Below, piece after piece: positions 13,885 through 14,938 of a stretch of DNA of 14,938 bases (positions are counted from its first letter, which is position 1; each line of letters begins with the position of its first letter). This DNA comes from Bacillota bacterium. Lineage in GTDB: Bacteria > Bacillota > Clostridia > Tissierellales > Peptoniphilaceae. The position numbers were made by a program, and so were the translations under genes. A model generated the notes under the pieces. That model made no database searches, was not told where the DNA came from, and was given only the letters and a program-made list of their open reading frames with translations. The DNA lies in contig JAEZZB010000129.1 of the NCBI GenBank assembly GCA_023442495.1, positions 1-14,938 on the forward strand. The letters are read 5' to 3'.

Positions 13885-13999
13885 TTATTTTTTTAATGAT
13901 TACATTTTTTCAATAATGTCTAGTAGATTAACTCTTGAGTAGATTTTAATAAAAGTGTGTATAAACGAACTTATCTTATGTATTAATTTTTAAGTAAAA

Positions 14000-14482
14000 C
14001 TATCTTTCTAACTTCACTCTTTTAATACTGATATCATCAGCTGTTACATCCATTAGTACAAACGATTCATATTCAAATCCTCTATCGTATCCTGCTGAAC
14101 CTGGATTTAAGATTTTTATACCTTCTATTTCTTCATAATGATAGATATGAGTATGTCCAAAAAGCACCATTTCAGCATCTGATTCTTTTGCAAGATAGTA
14201 TAACTTTGCTAGTCCGTAATTTACTCCTTCACGATGACCATGAGTTAGTAAAATTTTGTGACCATTTATGCGAACAAGTTCTCTCCATGGTGTATTAACA
14301 TCCATATAGTCATTATTTCCTCGAACTACAAACATTGGTAAGTTTGTTCTTTTTTGGATATTTTTTGCATCTTCAACCGTGTCACCAAGATGAATTATAA
14401 TTTCTACATCTTTTTCTTTTGATAGTCTATTCAAAAATGGTTCAATTCTACCATGCGTATCTGATACTACTGCTACTTTCAT
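14000..14482 (-). CDS. yfcE: YfcE/MJ0936-type metallophosphoesterase
   Basis: A 160-residue calcineurin-like phosphodiesterase of the YfcE/MJ0936 family. The metal-binding set is complete: Asp8/His10 in VVSDTHG, Asp34 in HLGD, Asn56/Asn57 in RGNNDY, His81 in LLTHGH, and His110/His112 in LFGHTHIY, with the usual NPGSAG (126-131) after it. Such enzymes hydrolyse phosphodiesters with Mn-type cofactors; the physiological substrate is generally unknown. The gene overlaps the upstream rdgB stop in an ATGA, so the two are co-translated, a common arrangement in Firmicutes. Nothing ties it to the biosynthetic cluster; it marks the conserved right flank. Confidence 0.93.
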   Translation of the reverse strand: MKVAVVSDTHGRIEPFLNRLSKEKDVEIIIHLGDTVEDAKNIQKRTNLPMFVVRGNNDYMDVNTPWRELVRINGHKILLTHGHREGVNYGLAKLYYLAKESDAEMVLFGHTHIYHYEEIEGIKILNPGSAGYDRGFEYESFVLMDVTADDISIKRVKLER

Positions 14483-14938
14483 ATATTCACACTTTCTAGT
14501 AATTCTTTAAGATTATCTAAAGCTCTCTTTCTATGATTGATAGAAACTCTTTCTTCATCAGTAAATTCTGCTAATGTCTTATTATAATCTTCAACTTCAA
14601 AGATTGGATTATAGCCAAATTTATTATCTCCACGTTTTTCAAATGCGATATAACCGTCCAATTTGCCTTCTGCATAATATTCTTTTCCTTCTTTTGTAAT
14701 TAGACAAATTGTAGTCATAAAATATGCTTTTCTATCTTCTTTGTTTTTATAGTCTTTTAATGCTTCTAATAATTTTTCATTATTTGAATCGTAAGTCGCA
14801 TTTTCACCGGCATATCTTGCCGCATATACTCCCGGTGCTCCATTTAACGCATCTACAAATAGTCCAGTATCATCCGCTATCACATTTTCGTGAGTTAAAT
14901 CATACAGAGCTTTCGCTTTTAAATGAGCATTCTCTTTT
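14479..14938 (-). CDS. rdgB: RdgB/HAM1 XTP/dITP diphosphatase (5' end outside window)
   Basis: The house-cleaning nucleotide pyrophosphatase that hydrolyses dITP and XTP to monophosphates, keeping deaminated purines out of DNA. The frame runs off the window edge. The visible 152 residues begin KENAHLKAKALYDLTHENVI and continue with the core ADDTGLFVDALNGAPGVYAA (about 21-40) and RYAGENAT. The family blocks GDNKFGYNPIF (matching FGYDPIF) and SINHRKRAL (matching SHRxxA) follow, and the gene ends LLESVNI. A GTG at 14883 is an internal valine, not the start, because the frame continues upstream with clear RdgB sequence. About 45 N-terminal residues with the SxNxxK nucleotide motif should lie beyond the window. 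Confidence 0.95.
   Translation of the reverse strand, partial: KENAHLKAKALYDLTHENVIADDTGLFVDALNGAPGVYAARYAGENATYDSNNEKLLEALKDYKNKEDRKAYFMTTICLITKEGKEYYAEGKLDGYIAFEKRGDNKFGYNPIFEVEDYNKTLAEFTDEERVSINHRKRALDNLKELLESVNI

Larger units (their letters stand above)
13397..13999. other. 600-base intergenic region between exporter and yfcE
   Basis: No protein gene is supported on either strand. The region contains the exporter promoter candidate, a strong bidirectional terminator-like hairpin, a 14-base palindrome and promoter-like boxes on both strands, each listed separately. A 30-codon frame at 13659-13751 (plus strand) lacks a ribosome binding site and runs through the terminator. The region marks the right boundary of the AT-rich island. 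Confidence 0.6.

Noticed and set aside
1..14938. CRISPR arrays, tRNA or rRNA genes
   Set aside because: No regularly spaced repeats, no tRNA cloverleaf signatures and no rRNA-like sequence seen on either strand.

Overview
The window looks like a chromosomal segment of a very AT-rich, Gram-positive (Firmicutes) bacterium. AGGAGG-type ribosome binding sites, ATG starts, a maltose/maltodextrin uptake operon with a LacI-type regulator, and the rdgB-yfcE pair all fit this. The AT-rich codon use is compatible with Tissierellia-type anaerobic cocci (Helcococcus, Parvimonas or Anaerococcus-like), but the genus is inference and not demonstrated.

Left part (1-4880, + strand): a conserved carbohydrate operon. 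It holds the 3' end of a MalF-type permease, a MalG-type permease, an MsmX/UgpC/MalK-type ATPase, a LacI-family regulator and 4-alpha-glucanotransferase (malQ). Genes are 1-9 bases apart, and a small hairpin overlaps the malQ stop. Right edge (14000-14938, - strand): a housekeeping pair, rdgB (5' end outside the window) overlapping by ATGA with a YfcE/MJ0936-type phosphodiesterase.

Middle part (about 4930-13400, - strand): a visibly more AT-rich accessory island that looks like an undescribed peptide-derived natural product (RiPP-like) cluster. In transcription order: an ABC exporter half-transporter truncated after its D-loop; a promoter and a 47-residue, strongly acidic putative precursor peptide with a repeated FENxF motif and a C-terminal Thr; a perfect 17-bp stem-loop; about 790 bases with no intact gene; then a tight operon. 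The operon encodes a cytosolic oligopeptide-binding-protein-like protein, a fold-type III PLP decarboxylase, a Cys/Met-metabolism (gamma-family) PLP enzyme, an AAC(3)-family acetyltransferase and a MccB/ThiF-like adenylating enzyme. A small four-helix membrane protein, a possible immunity protein, follows.

How the genes may work together (inference): the ThiF/MccB-like enzyme would adenylate the C-terminus of the precursor peptide, as MccB does in microcin C biosynthesis. In microcin C, MccD adds a 3-amino-3-carboxypropyl group and the PLP domain of MccE decarboxylates it to aminopropyl; MccE also carries an acetyltransferase domain. Here the gamma-type PLP enzyme could deliver an equivalent C4 amino-acid unit, the fold-III decarboxylase could decarboxylate it, and the AAC(3) protein could acetylate an amine for tailoring or self-protection. 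No MccD-like methyltransferase-fold gene is visible, and the precursor ends in Thr rather than Asn, so the product should differ from microcin C.

The 600 bases between the exporter and yfcE contain no convincing protein gene. They do hold a strong bidirectional terminator-like hairpin and promoter-like sequences that could delimit a small RNA.
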